DNA of 47,371 nt from Bacteroidales bacterium (lineage in GTDB: Bacteria; Bacteroidota; Bacteroidia; Bacteroidales; ML635J-15), in the NCBI GenBank assembly GCA_028686735.1, contig JAQUBO010000008.1, forward strand, positions 1 to 47,371, given 5' to 3'. Of this stretch, positions 12,201 to 19,237 are shown in pieces. The position numbers and the translations under genes were made by a program. The first letter of the stretch is position 1. Each line of letters starts with the position of its first letter. The notes under the pieces are model-generated. The model made no database searches, was not told the origin of the DNA, and worked only from the letters and a program-made list of their open reading frames with translations.

Positions 12201-12495
12201 ACCTATCATTGTTGAAGATACCGATGAGGATTGCCTTAGAATTCCTGCCGCTTTTAGCCCAAATGGAGATGGATATAACGATGAGTTCTTCATAGAAAAT
12301 CTGCATTTATATCCTCGTGCGGTGGTGCAAATCTTTAACAGATGGGGGCAACTTCTTTACGAAGAACCTGGAACTAAAGGCTTTTGGGATGGCACTTATA
12401 AAGGAAAACCTGTACCTACGGGGGCTTATCTATATAATATTATCTTAAATATTGATGAGGATCCACGAGTGGGTACAATAACTATTATTAGATAA
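3217..12495 (+). CDS. giant secreted repeat protein, T9SS type B sorting domain
   Basis: This 3092-residue protein has a signal peptide (about residues 1-24). It carries about 31 tandem units of ~75 residues (about 45-2390), then eight SprB-like repeats (about 2391-3005). The C-terminal gliding-motility-associated/T9SS type B domain spans about 3009-3092, with the AFSPNGDGYND opening, IFNRWGQ and FWDG motifs. Each unit has a core like GPFC-(E/D)TD...GG-WSG-GI-(T)-P..G.F.P..AG.G.H.ITY...NG.C. Two cysteines per unit are nearly invariant. By family analogy it is exported by T9SS and attached to or released from the cell surface, perhaps as an adhesin or filament. No catalytic domain is visible. 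SprB-type proteins are gliding adhesins in Flavobacterium, but no gliding genes are nearby, so that role is only a possibility. Its next neighbour is a GH20-like enzyme on the same strand. Confidence 0.9.
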   Translation: MKLKSIHFKILSLLLLLLFNSIIAYETELNLKSINISCDVHIKGALLQPAGPFCITDAPEDLIASIPGGTWSGNGITNPVNGTFDPSVAGAGTHTITYNSASGSETMTIHVDALANATITPAGPLCDNDFVVYLTAATNGGVWSGTGITNPTTGEFDPNIAGAGTHTIQYTVSNGARVSTETETITVYLSPDASFPPIPDVCETDPAFDIIPVNSGGTWSGTGITNPTNGTFDPGIAGPGAHQISYTLTNANCTSVAIRRINVDTLVIATITPIGPFCDDDPSVNLTSVHIGGTWSGTGITDPVNGVFNPVNAGVGTHTITYNIVSGACTDTDNIDIEVLTAPDATITDPGEFCSDDPPINLVAATPGGIWAGSGITDPNLGIFDPSIANDGGNNISYTVSNAACTRVDNITIFVYDNAVDASIISTGPFCISEGQINLTAASPGGTWSGTAIIDSNNGTFDLVLAGIGSHSITYEVGNPPCFDSDTQIIQIDDTLSAIINPVAPVCETDAAFNFTAANLGGVWTGNGITDPVNGLFDPSVASAGVHTITYTITQGACTNIDNFNMQVDEAVDATINQTGPFCETDTDVTLTAADNGGIWSGTGITDPAAGTFNPSSVSPGIYTITYSISNGTCSDSDTELFTVSTNPDSDWSIIGPFCEQDPSENIMPAIAGGVFSGTGITDPVNGTFNPQAAGPGTHNITYTLINGGCTSITTKPVIVYDDVDATITSLGPFCDNDYVLILTSAETGGLWSGPGIINPTLGGFDPELAGVGTHEIVYSISNTNCSDSDTALIVVNASPDADFTPVFDICETDPPFNLIPTNAGGVWAGVGITDDVNGTFDPSVAGAGHHMISYTLSNANCTSVKIRRLDVDPLVDASITPVGPFCEDETELILTAVDPGGTWSGTGITNTSTGAFNPAIAGVGLHTITYGLAVGACDDTASIDIQVDTIPDATIFSAGPFCETDAAINLSSLFPGGTWSGNGITNPTNGTFDPAVAGSGDFTITYDLTNGACSSQGTTVIHVDAQVDASITSVSQLCEFDPAFDLVAASPGGVWSGVGITDVNNGTFDPTIAGIALHTITYSVINGTCSDTDVITIDVSADPDPTILGAGPFCSDDPALNLVPVTTGGSWSGVGITNSSTGTFDPSAAGGGDHVITYNIAIGSCSNSSSITIHVDAGVDATITPAGPFCLYDPEINLTTASAGGVWSGAGITDINLGTFNPSVAGVGTVNITYNIVNGLCSDSDNINIDIFDAPDATITDPGEFCSNDPPITLTAASPGGIWSGSGITDPVNGIFDPSVANDGENNIIYTVSNANCTSVGSIIIYVYDDAVDATITSVGPYCISEGEITLSAISPGGVWSGNGIINANTGVFDPEIAGVGTHLITYDVGNPACFDTDTQIIQIDDTTSAIINPVSPVCENSSAFNFTAANTGGVWSGAGITNQTNGTFNPITAGAGIHTITYTITQGACTNTDSFDMHVDASVDASITPAGPFCNNQPIISLHAVDNGGTWSGNGIVNTSTGLFHPGLANIGDNIITYSIVNGTCSDTDTETIHIDALPNTTITPVGPFCENDPAINLTAATSGGFWSGNGITESFLGTFDPITAGSGNHIITYEIIDGACFNSSTLNINVDAFYDATITPAGPFCNTDLPVNLNAASTGGVWSGTGITNPTTGVFHPGISGPGDFTIHYETNNGLCSDLNSITIHVDEFVDAVISPIADYCETDPLVNLVATNPGGLWSGNGIIVPAMGTFDPATAGSGDHLITYEITTGACYSIDTETVHIDAQPDPTITHVPFLCANEPPFNLTAAQGGGVWSGNGITNSTNGTFSAFVAAAGDHIITYNIINGVCSASDTETIHVDAYPNTNLLPVGPFCETDPDVNLVEPSSGGLWTGDGITNTFTGVFSPIVAGDGTHEITYTVINGACTSAGTTNIIVNGSVNAEITDVGPFCETDAAVNLVAISLGGTWSGNGIVNSTTGLFNPSNANIGNNTITYSVQNGVCSDTDNTNIVIDAAPDVSILTTGPFCETQGNQLFIANIAGGVWSGNGIDVMGNFNPGIAGVGTHTITYTLNASACVVIKQVDITVNEFIDAEISSTGPFCYNDTPFYLSATNSGGEWSGNGTNLDGLFSPALADVGTHTITYEITNGACFDSDNQIITVNSNPDATISGPSDICLNDPIFNYTAADNGGTWSGAGITDVVAGTYNPAVSGSGSFLIVYEITVNGCSSIDFDTLTIHDIPVVTISGLNQHYCLNDEGHTVNVSPTGGVLTGDGIAGTLFDPQLAGVGSHQITYVYSDINGCSDTAYFNLEVHDMPVTSISGIDDYYCIYADTVYPVVLPLGGTLVGQETLNNLFIPQLAGAGEFELMYHFTDIYGCSDTSYINTSVIDYSTIEFDITQPLCFADSNGVVIANITEGITPFSYLWSDFDASTTNDITNVSSGWYHLSVTDSLACITVDSVFVDQPDELIVDVISHSNARCYGIEDAWALASASGGTPEYQFLWNDALSTDSTLLENIPVGNYIVTVTDNNLCQATDTAYISEPDTLSLSFTDILNPSCYMYNDGVVTVIPEGGTPEYTAVWNDADTTTGFTVSNLSAGYYSVTITDNNNCQISDSILITQPDSLYLEAIINPVICTQQTGSVVITAHGGTSPYNYYWSSGDTLAILNNVISQTYGLTIEDANSCSIDTSFFVPAEGNINASITQTYHNLCFGDKIAELIAFSNLAAMPISYQWSNFVIDSVNPNLPAGEYFVTITDAWGCSGIDSIIVSEPEKLIVEVTSQDIKCKGELTGIANVEIQGGTPFYTVEWQNGDSGFITTGLGPGPIWVTVTDANNCSESGHSIISEPLTGITIDANVKQVTCYGAEDGEINAFASGGNPPYWFTWYINGVEINSATIRNLDPGFYTLMVSDNNGCTKDTVIQIYTVNSLTATVEVGKTSCIGNYDGYIAIYAEGGTEPYSYYLMGTQWNSNIIDSLCSGEYYISVLDTNNCEFNLGPIIVEDTDEDCLRIPAAFSPNGDGYNDEFFIENLHLYPRAVVQIFNRWGQLLYEEPGTKGFWDGTYKGKPVPTGAYLYNIILNIDEDPRVGTITIIR
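3349..10386 (+). repeat. tandem array of ~31 coding units of ~225 bp
   Basis: The units are ~75 codons each. The GG.WSG motif recurs 29 times in clear form, and two further C-terminal units (around 10010-10380) are degenerate. Units 27 and 28 have a shortened loop after GNGI. The nucleotide sequences have diverged mainly at synonymous positions, so the array is visible as protein far better than as DNA. Higher-order copies occur within the array: units 2-4 resemble 10-12, and units 4-8 resemble 16-20. Confidence 0.9.
10387..12240 (+). repeat. eight SprB-like repeats in the giant gene
   Basis: Eight consecutive segments of ~70-80 codons carry the SprB repeat pattern: a cysteine near the start (as in PLCFADSNG, ARCYGIEDA, PSCYMYNDG), then GG.P.Y...W, then G.Y.VTVTD...C. 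They separate the long array from the C-terminal sorting domain. They are unrelated in pattern to the upstream GG.WSG units. Confidence 0.8.
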
Positions 12496-12588
12496 GATAT
12501 TCTCGCTTTAACTTTTCTCTGATAATTTTGTGCTAAAAGTCTCATCTTATTTAAAAATCTTATCTTTACTTATTCAATATTTGATATT

Positions 12589-14487
12589 ATGAGAAAACGC
12601 CTTGTTCTGTTGGTAATTTTAAGTGTGAGTTTTAGTATTAATAAAATCTTTGCCAATGAATTACATAATTACCTAATCCCATTCCCACAGCAAATTAGTA
12701 TTGACACTTTAGAAATGTGCAATCTTAAAACTGAAACAATACTAAAACTTGTTGATGTATTGCAAGAAAACAATAAACCTGTTAATTTTATTCTTTTTTC
12801 TCCTGTTTATGGGATTAACAAGATAAGAACAGGTTTCAATAATGAAAAGCTTACTAAGGGTGGCTATCGCCTTAAAATTGATAAAAACAAGATTTCGATT
12901 TTAGCTTATGATGAAGCGGCTCTATTTTCTGCATGGCAAACATTAAAACAAATATTAGCCTATTCAATATCTGAAAAAAAGGCAGTACCATGCTTACGAA
13001 TTAACGATTTCCCTGATTTTGAGCGAAGAGGTTTCATGCTTGATATTAGCCGGGATAAAGTTCCGACAATGGAAACCTTATATCAAATAGTTGATTTCTT
13101 GGCAACTTGGAAAATAAATGAATTTCAACTTTATACAGAACATACTTTTGCATACAAAAATCATCAAATCGTTTGGGAAAACAGCAGCCCCATGACAGCA
13201 GAAGAAATTCAAATACTTGATGCGTATTGTAAAAATAAATTTATCGATTTAGTCCCTAATCAAAATTCATTTGGACACATGGAAAATTGGCTTAAACATG
13301 ACAAATATCTTGAATTAGCAGAATGTCCAACTACATGCCAAACAATTTGGGGTCCTAGCAAAAAACATAGTCTCGACCCAACAAATCCAAAATCTTTTGA
13401 GTTAATGCAGGAATTATATCGTGAATTATTGCCAAATTTTTCTAGCAATTTTTTTAATATCGGCTGCGACGAAACAATGGAACTTGGACTTGGCAGATCT
13501 TCGGAAACGTGTAAAAAATTGGGGAAAGGTCGAGTTTATCTCGATTACCTAATCAAACTTAATAAAGCAGTAAATGAAAATGGCAAAACTGCTCAATTCT
13601 GGGGAGATATTATTATAAATCATCCCGAGCTTATTCCTGAATTACCAAAAAATATGATCCCAATGGTATGGGGATATGATGCAAGTTTTTCTGCTGGTAA
13701 AAACTTGCAAAAATTCACAGATGCCGGTTTTGATTTTTATGTGTGCCCTGGTACCTCTTCGTGGAACTCATTAATTGGACGCAATAAAAATGGATTCGAA
13801 AATCTAAAAAATGCTGCAATTATAGGAAAAAAACATGGAGCTAAAGCTTATCTAAATACTTGCTGGGGAGATTATGGACATTGGCAACCCTTATCAGTAA
13901 GTATGCCAGCTATTATGTTGGGAGCAGCATACTCGTGGAATTGCACTAGTAAATCGCTTAATAATCTTGAATTCTTGCTTAACAGTTATGTATTTAAAGA
14001 TAAGACTGGAAACACAGCTAAAGCAATTTTAAAACTTGGATATGCACATAATAAAACAAATATCCCAAATGGAAATGCAAACGCTTTTCACTTATTACTA
14101 TATCGTTATAAATGGACAATTGATGGGTTTTATCAAACAAAAGAACTTAATATAAAAGGACTAGAAAATGCTAAAATCGAAATTATTGCAGCTTTAAACA
14201 TTTTAGAGTCAGCGAAACCTCAATGTAAAGATTCTACAATTGTTATAAGTGAAGTTAAACAAGCTGCAAACTTAGCATTACACTCCATAAATTTAGGCAT
14301 TGCCAGACTTACAGCCAAAGATAAGGATATTAAGCATATCTCTGCCGAAGTAAAAACAGAACTTTATAATGAGTTAAAACCTATAATAGAAAACCATCGA
14401 GATTTGTGGATTATTAGAAATCGTGAAGGCGGTTTAAATGACTCGGCAGGTAAGTTAGAGAAATTGCTGCAATATTATAAATTATAA
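12589..14487 (+). CDS. GH20-like beta-N-acetylhexosaminidase, secreted
   Basis: This 632-residue protein has a signal peptide (about residues 1-23). An N-terminal GH20b-like domain (about 24-140) is followed by a (beta/alpha)8 catalytic domain beginning near DFERRGFMLDISR (about 143-158). The GH20 catalytic Asp-Glu pair appears as NIGCDETM, with D294 and E295. In GH20 the Asp orients the substrate N-acetyl group and the Glu is the general acid. Other GH20-like segments are the NSFGHMENW loop near 226 and the tryptophan-rich WGDYGHWQP near 423-431. It should release terminal GlcNAc or GalNAc from glycans in the periplasm or at the surface. It lies 93 bases after the giant gene on the same strand, with no SusC/D pair nearby, so it is not part of a classical polysaccharide locus. 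The substrate is not predictable. Confidence 0.8.
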   Translation: MRKRLVLLVILSVSFSINKIFANELHNYLIPFPQQISIDTLEMCNLKTETILKLVDVLQENNKPVNFILFSPVYGINKIRTGFNNEKLTKGGYRLKIDKNKISILAYDEAALFSAWQTLKQILAYSISEKKAVPCLRINDFPDFERRGFMLDISRDKVPTMETLYQIVDFLATWKINEFQLYTEHTFAYKNHQIVWENSSPMTAEEIQILDAYCKNKFIDLVPNQNSFGHMENWLKHDKYLELAECPTTCQTIWGPSKKHSLDPTNPKSFELMQELYRELLPNFSSNFFNIGCDETMELGLGRSSETCKKLGKGRVYLDYLIKLNKAVNENGKTAQFWGDIIINHPELIPELPKNMIPMVWGYDASFSAGKNLQKFTDAGFDFYVCPGTSSWNSLIGRNKNGFENLKNAAIIGKKHGAKAYLNTCWGDYGHWQPLSVSMPAIMLGAAYSWNCTSKSLNNLEFLLNSYVFKDKTGNTAKAILKLGYAHNKTNIPNGNANAFHLLLYRYKWTIDGFYQTKELNIKGLENAKIEIIAALNILESAKPQCKDSTIVISEVKQAANLALHSINLGIARLTAKDKDIKHISAEVKTELYNELKPIIENHRDLWIIRNREGGLNDSAGKLEKLLQYYKL

Positions 14488-14539
14488 AATTATAGAGAAT
14501 GTAAACCACTCCCCTGTCCTATTTTATATTAATTAATAA

Positions 14540-17500
14540 TTAACCCGCATAAATAGGAATTTCTATTACAAATTCAGTTCCTATATCTTCCTCAGTATTA
14601 AAGAGAATTGTAGCATTATTGCTAATTAATATGCTTTTTACCATACTTAATCCTAGCCCTGTTCCTGATGACTTTGTTGTAAAATTAGGCTGAAAGATTT
14701 TATGTATCATCGTCTCACTTATTCCGCAGCCATTATCAATAACTTTTGCAATATAAGAATTATCAGTCTCTTCGAGGCTAATAATTATTTTGCCGTACCT
14801 GTCGTCCGGAATTGCTTGGATACTATTTTTCACAAGATTGGTAAACACTCGTATCATTTGTTCTTTATCAGCATATATTAGTCCTTCCGTTTTTATTCTT
14901 AATTTTGTACCAATATCAACATCCTCTGTTGTCTCGTATAGTTGAGCAGTTGTTAAAATAACATCTTTTATATTAATTATTTCTTTACGTGAAATTGGCA
15001 TTTTTGCAAAATTACTAAATTCAGAGGCTATTCCAGACAAGACATCTATTTGTTCAATAAGATTTTTTGAGACTTTACGGTAAGTTTTTTCCCAATTTTC
15101 ATCTTTTTTATCATAAGCTCGTTCAAGATATTGAACACTTAATTTCATTGGAGTAAGTGGGTTTTTAATTTCGTGAGCAATTTGTTTTGCCATTTCTCTC
15201 CACGCCATTTCACGCTCCGACTGTGCTAGTTTACTTGCAGATTCGCTTAACTCGTCAACTTTACGATTATACTCTCGAATAAGACCTCCAAGTTCATCGT
15301 TTTTTGTATAAATAATCTTTTCGGCTTTCTTTTTTATATCCATTGAGCGTATTTTGTCTTGTATTATAACTAATGGACGAGTTAGTTGGCGAGAAATAAA
15401 AATCCCAATTATAATAGAAATCAATATTAACGCAAGAAAAACATTTGAAAATGCAATCACAAAATTTGAAATTTCTTTTTTAAACTCATTTTGACGAGCA
15501 AAATATGGTAAATTTAAATATGCAATTATTTCATTATCATAATTTCTAAATGGGACATAAGCAGATAGATAAGAAATATTATCAACACTCTCATTCATAA
15601 TAAGATTCCCTGCATTATTAATCTTAAGCTCCTTGTATGCCATATAATCTAAATATCGACCTTTTAATCCTTTGTCGTATAGCTCTATTCTTGATGAGGA
15701 AAGTAAAATTCCATTAAGGTCATAAATATTTATATCTGTATAAAAAACATTAGAATACTTTACCAATAATGAATTTAAAAAATCTGCATCTGCGTAATCC
15801 AATTTTTGTTGATTACCTACATTCTGTTCTAACTCAACTAAAACCGAATGTACCTTATCTTGAACAGTTTCTTTCTGCTTATTTTTATACCCTTGTACAA
15901 TAAATAATATGGATATAGTCCCTGTCAAAATAAGCGAGAGTATTAAAATTGTAATAAATGATACTTGTATCTTTGTTTTAAGATTAATGCCCCTTCTAAA
16001 ATTGCCCTTAACGATATTAATAATCAGCCATATTATGTTGAGAATAAAAAACAAAAATGATGAAATATAAGTAAAAGCAACTAGTTCATTTGAATACTGA
16101 GTGTCGGGTTTGCTCAAAATAATAAGATTCTCATCATCAGGACGATACTTAAAGTGAATATACCCATCTTTTACATTGTAAGAATATTCGCTAGTGTCGT
16201 TTTCTTGTGGTTTAAGAGTAAATCTGTATTTGTAATCACCCTTACTACTTATAAGATGACCTTTATTATATTTTGCATAGTTGTAGGCTTGTGAAGTTTT
16301 CTTTACTGAGAGCTTTTTATCTAATAATAATTCGGGATAACCAAGGCCCTCACTGAAAATTTTAGAATTCAACTCTATATAAATATTTATAAATGTAGAA
16401 TCTGACAACATTGAGCTTATCTCACCCATATACGATATGCGTCCATTATAATTATCGAGAAAATAAAAATTCGATCCCGGAATTATCACACCATAACTAT
16501 CTATCAAATTACGAAAAAAACCAAAACACTCTACCGAAAGCATCTCGGGTTCAATAAATAAGCTATCATTACATTGACAAATTGTGGTTTGTATTTCATA
16601 TTTATTAAAATATCTTTTTGATAAAAGAATTTTATTTACAATTGACTCAATTTGTTTAAATTGTTGATTAAAAACTGCATTATTAAGAGCCTCATTTGTT
16701 TTAATTTCATCATAAGTTTGTTTAAGAAAAAACTCTGCCCCAACATCTCTTTCGGCTGCAAGATTGTAGGTAATTACCTTATATGTGTCAATTTCCTTTT
16801 TATTACTTAATCGTGAAAAATGCTCCGAGGTTATCAAAGATACAGGAAGCAAGATAATTACACTTAAAAAATAGCTTACATTTCGCTTAACACTAATATA
16901 CGCTAAACAAATCCATAAAATAAGAAAAAGCAAATTAAAGATAATAATAGTACTATTTGTATAATCGCCATTGATTGCTGTTAGAATGGAACACATATAT
17001 AATACTATTAAGGTAATCATAATAGTAGCAAAAGATAGTAGCGATTTAAAATTTCGCATTAAACGGAAAAGTATCAATAAAAAACTTATTATTATCAATA
17101 TAATAATTGACGTACCAATTATACTGTATATATCAAGGTTTAAAATATTCTCGAAGCCAAATGAGATAGATGAATTCCAAACTAATCCGTTAAATAGTTC
17201 GGATATTAGTTTTCCAGAACAAAACATAACCAATGCAATTGATACACTAAAAATTTGTTTTGGGAAAGCAGCTATTTTTATATTAATTTTTGGCTTAAAA
17301 AACAAAAACAAAAATCCAGCAAAAGCAATAAAGAAAAAAACATTTATAAGATAATCTCCAAGTGAAGGCAACCAAAATGACTCTGCAAATAACTCAGGAC
17401 TAAAAAGATTATAACCAACAAAGTTTTGTGAAAATTTAAACTTAAGCAATAAAAAGCGAAAAACCGATAATAAAACTAAAAATACAAGTGTAAATAACCC

Positions 17501-18232
17501 GTTTAGTTTTTTGTATTTCATTGATAATGCGGCTAACAGTAAAAATAAAAAAACTACAGTAAAAAACACATTTAATAAGGATGTAAAATGCCGAAAAGTA
17601 AAAGCTTGCTCATCTTCATTTACATTTTGGGGTATTCTAATGTAAAAACACTCATCGACCTCATTTACATTAAAACATATTTTCTTGCTATTGCTTAGCG
17701 AATCAAGATTGATAATAGCTTTTGGATGAATATTAAGCTCTGGATAGAATTCATTATTAAGAATGTCATTTTCATACGAATATTCTTTTTTTATTCTAAA
17801 TAATCCTATCAGATGCCAGTTGTTTCCCTCTATTGAGTTACAAATATACCAACCATTATTAAGATTAATAAGACCTCTTTCAAAAAAACCGTATGTTGCA
17901 CTTGTTGGTAATGGAATATTATTAGTCGTCCAACACTTTAGTTCGTTATCCTGATATAAAAAGTATCCTGTCCCGTCTTCAACAAAAGTATCATCCGATG
18001 CACCATAAAAGTGTTTTTCAATATTATTATTATCTTGAGAAAACTTTTTTGATAAATATTTGCAATGAGCTTCGAGAATATTAATTTTTTCACTAATTAC
18101 GGTTTCGATATGTTCAACATTTACCTGCTCGTGGATATTTGTTTTTGGCAAATTGCCGATAGTAATACTAAGCAAGTACGAAATTGTCAGAAGAGCAAAA
18201 CTTATAATAATATGTAGAGGTTTGATTTTCAT
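14540..18232 (-). CDS. large multi-pass sensor histidine kinase (NtrY-like)
   Basis: This 1230-residue protein has about 12 predicted membrane segments. The first is at about 7-25, followed by a ~190-residue extracytoplasmic region, a block of several helices (about 220-480), a second extracytoplasmic region, then helices around 720-800. A further sensor region leads to a last helix and a HAMP segment near 940-990. The kinase core has the H box AHEIKNPLTPMKL with H1020. It is followed by the N box (NLVKNSIQAI), G1 (DNGCGIS), F box (PNFTTKSSG) and G2 (GTGLGLSMVK), all intact. It therefore should autophosphorylate. No response regulator is encoded anywhere in the window, so the partner is elsewhere. 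It begins 2 bases after rlmH ends and is probably cotranscribed with it. The signal sensed is unknown. Confidence 0.85.
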   Translation of the reverse strand: MKIKPLHIIISFALLTISYLLSITIGNLPKTNIHEQVNVEHIETVISEKINILEAHCKYLSKKFSQDNNNIEKHFYGASDDTFVEDGTGYFLYQDNELKCWTTNNIPLPTSATYGFFERGLINLNNGWYICNSIEGNNWHLIGLFRIKKEYSYENDILNNEFYPELNIHPKAIINLDSLSNSKKICFNVNEVDECFYIRIPQNVNEDEQAFTFRHFTSLLNVFFTVVFLFLLLAALSMKYKKLNGLFTLVFLVLLSVFRFLLLKFKFSQNFVGYNLFSPELFAESFWLPSLGDYLINVFFFIAFAGFLFLFFKPKINIKIAAFPKQIFSVSIALVMFCSGKLISELFNGLVWNSSISFGFENILNLDIYSIIGTSIIILIIISFLLILFRLMRNFKSLLSFATIMITLIVLYMCSILTAINGDYTNSTIIIFNLLFLILWICLAYISVKRNVSYFLSVIILLPVSLITSEHFSRLSNKKEIDTYKVITYNLAAERDVGAEFFLKQTYDEIKTNEALNNAVFNQQFKQIESIVNKILLSKRYFNKYEIQTTICQCNDSLFIEPEMLSVECFGFFRNLIDSYGVIIPGSNFYFLDNYNGRISYMGEISSMLSDSTFINIYIELNSKIFSEGLGYPELLLDKKLSVKKTSQAYNYAKYNKGHLISSKGDYKYRFTLKPQENDTSEYSYNVKDGYIHFKYRPDDENLIILSKPDTQYSNELVAFTYISSFLFFILNIIWLIINIVKGNFRRGINLKTKIQVSFITILILSLILTGTISILFIVQGYKNKQKETVQDKVHSVLVELEQNVGNQQKLDYADADFLNSLLVKYSNVFYTDINIYDLNGILLSSSRIELYDKGLKGRYLDYMAYKELKINNAGNLIMNESVDNISYLSAYVPFRNYDNEIIAYLNLPYFARQNEFKKEISNFVIAFSNVFLALILISIIIGIFISRQLTRPLVIIQDKIRSMDIKKKAEKIIYTKNDELGGLIREYNRKVDELSESASKLAQSEREMAWREMAKQIAHEIKNPLTPMKLSVQYLERAYDKKDENWEKTYRKVSKNLIEQIDVLSGIASEFSNFAKMPISRKEIINIKDVILTTAQLYETTEDVDIGTKLRIKTEGLIYADKEQMIRVFTNLVKNSIQAIPDDRYGKIIISLEETDNSYIAKVIDNGCGISETMIHKIFQPNFTTKSSGTGLGLSMVKSILISNNATILFNTEEDIGTEFVIEIPIYAG

Positions 18233-18234
18233 TT

Positions 18235-18708
18235 TTAATCGTGATGATATGGTTCGTTGTTTAAAATGCTAAAAGCTCGATACAACTGCTCGGCAAATAT
18301 TATTCGGACTAATTGATGCGAAAAAGTCATTTTTGATAAAGAAACTTTTGCATTAGCACGAGCATAAACACCTTCCGAAAAGCCATAAGGACCTCCAATA
18401 ACAAAGATAAGGTTTTTGGCTCCAGAAACAAGTAATTTGTTTAAGAAAACTGCAAAATCCTTTGAGTTTGTTTGTTTGCCCTTCTCATCTAATAGCACTA
18501 CTTGATCAGATATAGAAACCTCAGCAAGTATTTTTTCGCCTTCAAGTTTTTTTTGAACATTCGCACTCATATTTTTTGAGTTTTTTATGTCTTTGATAGT
18601 TTTTATCTCAAACTTGCAATATCGGTTAATTCGTTTAACATACTCGTTAATGCCAGCTTCAATATGCGTTTTATCTGTTTTTCCTATTACTAATAGTTGT
18701 ATTTTCAT
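18235..18708 (-). CDS. rlmH: 23S rRNA (pseudouridine1915-N3)-methyltransferase RlmH
   Basis: This SPOUT-class methyltransferase acts on pseudouridine 1915 in helix 69 of 23S rRNA. From the ATG at 18708 the product is 157 residues, the usual RlmH length, starting MKIQLLVIGKT. An in-frame upstream start at 18798 would add 30 unconserved residues and was rejected. Family motifs are VVLLDEKGK (about 90-98), the S-adenosylmethionine knot segment FVIGGPYGFSEGV (about 118-130), and the C-terminal SHQLVRIIFAEQLYRAF with the ending NNEPYHH. The gene is followed after 2 bases by the giant histidine kinase gene and faces the DUF4783 gene across a 127-base divergent spacer. Confidence 0.95.
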   Translation of the reverse strand: MKIQLLVIGKTDKTHIEAGINEYVKRINRYCKFEIKTIKDIKNSKNMSANVQKKLEGEKILAEVSISDQVVLLDEKGKQTNSKDFAVFLNKLLVSGAKNLIFVIGGPYGFSEGVYARANAKVSLSKMTFSHQLVRIIFAEQLYRAFSILNNEPYHHD

Positions 18709-18835
18709 AAATATATTGAAAATTTTGGTTATAAAGATACTGGAAAGATTTAAATTATTTATATCTTGCGGTTTAAATGTTTGGTTTAGTTTTTGCAAGC
18801 AATAATAATTGCAAAGTAAAACGATAAAAAATTAA

Positions 18836-19237
18836 ATGATGAAAAAAATTAAAGTGTTACTAGTTATGATTATGAGTGGGCTTGTATTAGGTGCAAATGC
18901 TCTCCCAATTTTTGATATCCCACCAAAGATTTTTGATGCCATGAAAGTCGGAAACGCTGTTGAGTTATCTAAACATTTTAACTCATCGGTAGAGTTAGTT
19001 ATTCTTGACAAAGAAGATGTTTACAGTAAACAACAAGCAGAACAAATATTGAAAGGGTTTTTTGATAAAAATAAATCTAAAAGCTTTTCTCTATTACACC
19101 AAGGTGGTAAAGAGGGGGCTCAATATGCTATTGGAAACCTTATAACTGCAAATGGCAAAACATATAGAGTTTATTTCCTCGTTAAAGAAAGTGCAGGTAA
19201 ACCATTAATTCACCAAATGCGAATCGAAGAAGAATGA
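18836..19237 (+). CDS. DUF4783-family small exported protein
   Basis: This 133-residue protein has a signal peptide (about residues 1-23, ending near ANA-LP). The mature domain of ~105 residues resembles an NTF2-like DUF4783 fold: FDAMKVGNAVELSKHFN, then a GFF segment, then a TYRVYFLV strand. Proteins of this family sit directly upstream of nadC in many Bacteroidota. The stop overlaps the nadC start in an ATGA (19234-19237), implying translational coupling. Function is unknown; the MM start leaves a one-codon ambiguity. Confidence 0.75.
   Translation: MMKKIKVLLVMIMSGLVLGANALPIFDIPPKIFDAMKVGNAVELSKHFNSSVELVILDKEDVYSKQQAEQILKGFFDKNKSKSFSLLHQGGKEGAQYAIGNLITANGKTYRVYFLVKESAGKPLIHQMRIEEE

Noticed and set aside
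16971..17354. Plus-strand 127-codon open frame inside the histidine kinase gene
   Set aside because: It is antisense to membrane helices of the kinase, which produce hydrophobic antisense frames. No family features were seen.
18709..18798. Longer RlmH start adding 30 residues
   Set aside because: The extension has no similarity to RlmH, and the 157-residue form from 18708 has the standard family start and length.
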